The position numbers were made by a program, and so were the translations under genes. Shown piece after piece: positions 62,441-64,000 of a stretch of 64,000 bases of DNA. Position 1 is the first letter of the stretch, and every line of letters starts with the position of its first letter. Under the pieces are notes generated by a model that was given only the letters and a program-made list of their open reading frames with translations, made no database searches and was not told where the DNA came from. The DNA lies in assembly GCF_965363235.1 (NCBI RefSeq), contig NC_134841.1:32765440-32829439 (forward strand), given 5' to 3'. This DNA is from Mytilus galloprovincialis (lineage: Eukaryota; Mollusca; Bivalvia; Mytilida; Mytilidae).

Positions 62441-62899
62441 TTAAGGTGGTACCCAACACCGTAACTAAAATTAATTTGGCTCGTTAAATTTTCTTAAAAT
62501 TTTGACAAAGTATTTACTTTGACCCTTTGACAAATATATAAATAAAGGCAACAGTACTATACCGCTGTTCAAAACTCGTAAATCTAAAAAACAAAATCGG
62601 GGTAACAAACTAAAACTGAGGGAAACGCATTAAATATAAGAGGAGAACAACGACACAACATTAAAATGTAACACACACAGCAACGGACTAAGCATTAGAC
62701 AAAATCCGATGAAAATAAAAATTTCAAAAAAATTGAACCAATCGTTTAATCAGAAAAATTACACTGTTTATATAGTAGTTTGACAAAAACTTATTTTGAT
62801 CATTGAGAAGCTTAATATTCCCTTAACAACACAAAGTCATTAAAACGTTCTGCTGATTTTACAGAGTTGTCTCCCTGTAGTGTTAGATGCCACCTTTAA
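62441..62899. mobile_element. Second copy of the 281-bp TTAA MITE, interrupted by another repeat
   Basis: Matches 232-512 from ttaaggtggtacccaacac to the degenerate right end (gatgccacctttaa). About 180 bp is inserted at 62537-62721. The inserted piece is the reverse complement of 7385-7570 and appears flanked by a short A/T-rich duplication (ataaa). Confidence 0.8.
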
Positions 62900-63530
62900 C
62901 ATATCTTTGATTGAACATTACACAAACGTCTTGATCATTGGACTAATAAATTGTAAAAGCATAAAGATGTCAAAAGACTGCAATTTTCGTTAATGTTGAC
63001 ATATTGAGGAACTGTCGCAAAAATAATATTTCTTAACAAAACTTTAATACAGTTTGAAGCAAAGCTATAGTTTGTCAACTTAATGAAGAAATACATAATA
63101 AAGTATAGAAAACATAGAACACTGTGTAGAAATAATGTGTGTTTTTGTAAGTTAATATACATAGTAAAGTTCTAACATAAGGCGAAGATCAAAAGTTGAT
63201 AAAAAAAAAACCTGCTTTATTGAAAAGACAATTACAATTCCTCTTTTGGATTTAAAGTGATTGGACTGACAGATTAAAATAATGTTCAATCGTTATCGAC
63301 ATATTTGATCATAATATCGAGTACACAATCTAGATAACTATTGTGTTGGCTGTACGTTTAAACAGCTTGTATCCTATCGATATCGTGACGATTAAATTAC
63401 ATGACTATTTGGTTGACTGATACCAATTGTTATCGATCCTATCGATCGAGTAAGTTTGTTTGATAGCTATCGAGGTTATAGATTGGACGGATAGATTTCA
63501 ATTGTTGTTGGTTATACATATGATAGAAGT

Positions 63531-63758
63531 ATGGGCGATCATCGAAGACTTTTCCTCAAGTCGGTGTACGATTTGACACAACAGTCTAAAGTCGATGTCT
63601 TAATTTGTATTCCTCTAAAAGACGTCAAATTAAATACCATATTCTTTAAGAAAGAAGTCGAAGCGGACCCTACCTCCTTTATTGACATTAAAGATGAATT
63701 ATCGAGTGATATTTTAGAATACTGTTTAGTCTGTAATATATTGTTATTGAATTGACAA
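63531..63758 (+). CDS. Unrecognised 74-codon open frame, possible small gene or first exon
   Basis: An ATG-started frame encodes a polar N-terminal part (MGDHRRLFLKSVYDLTQQ) and an acidic middle (DPTSFIDIKDELSSD), ending in CLVCNILLLN. Composition is more protein-like than other frames around, and upstream DNA (63280-63490) is rich in tatcgat motifs. I know no family for it. No convincing splice donor was seen. It may be chance. Confidence 0.2.
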
Positions 63759-64000
63759 AATATAGAAACCATCCCGTCGTTAAAAAAAACTATAAAGTAA
63801 AAGTAATGATAATGGATATATTTTATGCATCTGTCCTAAGTTAGGAGATTGTTGTTCAGTAGTTGTCGTATGTTGGTGTGGTTCTTAAGTATTTCTCGTA
63901 TGATATGGACATTGTTTTTTTTTTTCTCTCAAAATGAATGATCTAGTCGACCTACTTTATCCTTGTCTAACTTTTATTCTACTATTCGGTTCTATGTATG

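Overview
This window is AT-rich, intron-dense animal DNA. It has two multi-exon genes spread over about 34 kb and is otherwise packed with interspersed repeats: foldback elements/MITEs, a tRNA-derived SINE, a Penelope-like retroelement, and hammerhead-ribozyme repeats. The repeat repertoire and codon style point to a bivalve mollusc, most likely a mytilid mussel. That taxonomic call is an inference from repeat families I recognise and was not tested by any search.

Genes. (1) On the minus strand, 5283-14764, a five-exon gene encodes a 159-residue secreted/ER protein of the MYDGF family, ending in the ER-retrieval-like KEEL. (2) On the plus strand, 14953-39647, a 23-exon gene encodes a 734-residue HSD17B4 (peroxisomal multifunctional enzyme type 2 / D-bifunctional protein). 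It has an N-terminal SDR dehydrogenase, a central 2-enoyl-CoA hydratase 2, an SCP2 domain and a C-terminal SKL peroxisome signal. All exon phases close and all active-site residues are present. The two start codons lie head to head with only 188 bp between them, so they probably share a bidirectional promoter.

Two introns of HSD17B4 hold large minisatellites whose units copy the end of the preceding exon together with its splice donor. They are 40 full copies of a 35-bp unit after exon 3 and 17 copies of an 83-bp unit after exon 16. I regard these as the most unusual structures in the gene.

40-64 kb. No convincing conventional gene was found here. The region holds a decayed Penelope-like element with permuted order (GIY-YIG remnant, CxC, reverse transcriptase; 47694-51000) inserted into an older repeat. 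It also holds a cluster of repeats carrying type I hammerhead ribozyme motifs, at 42.8, 43.6, 45.7, 55.5-57.9 and 59.2 kb. The cluster includes two oppositely oriented tandem arrays; the minus-strand array has an exact 354-bp period and three intact ribozyme cores. Many terminal-inverted-repeat elements lie throughout, some inserted at TTAA and some nested.
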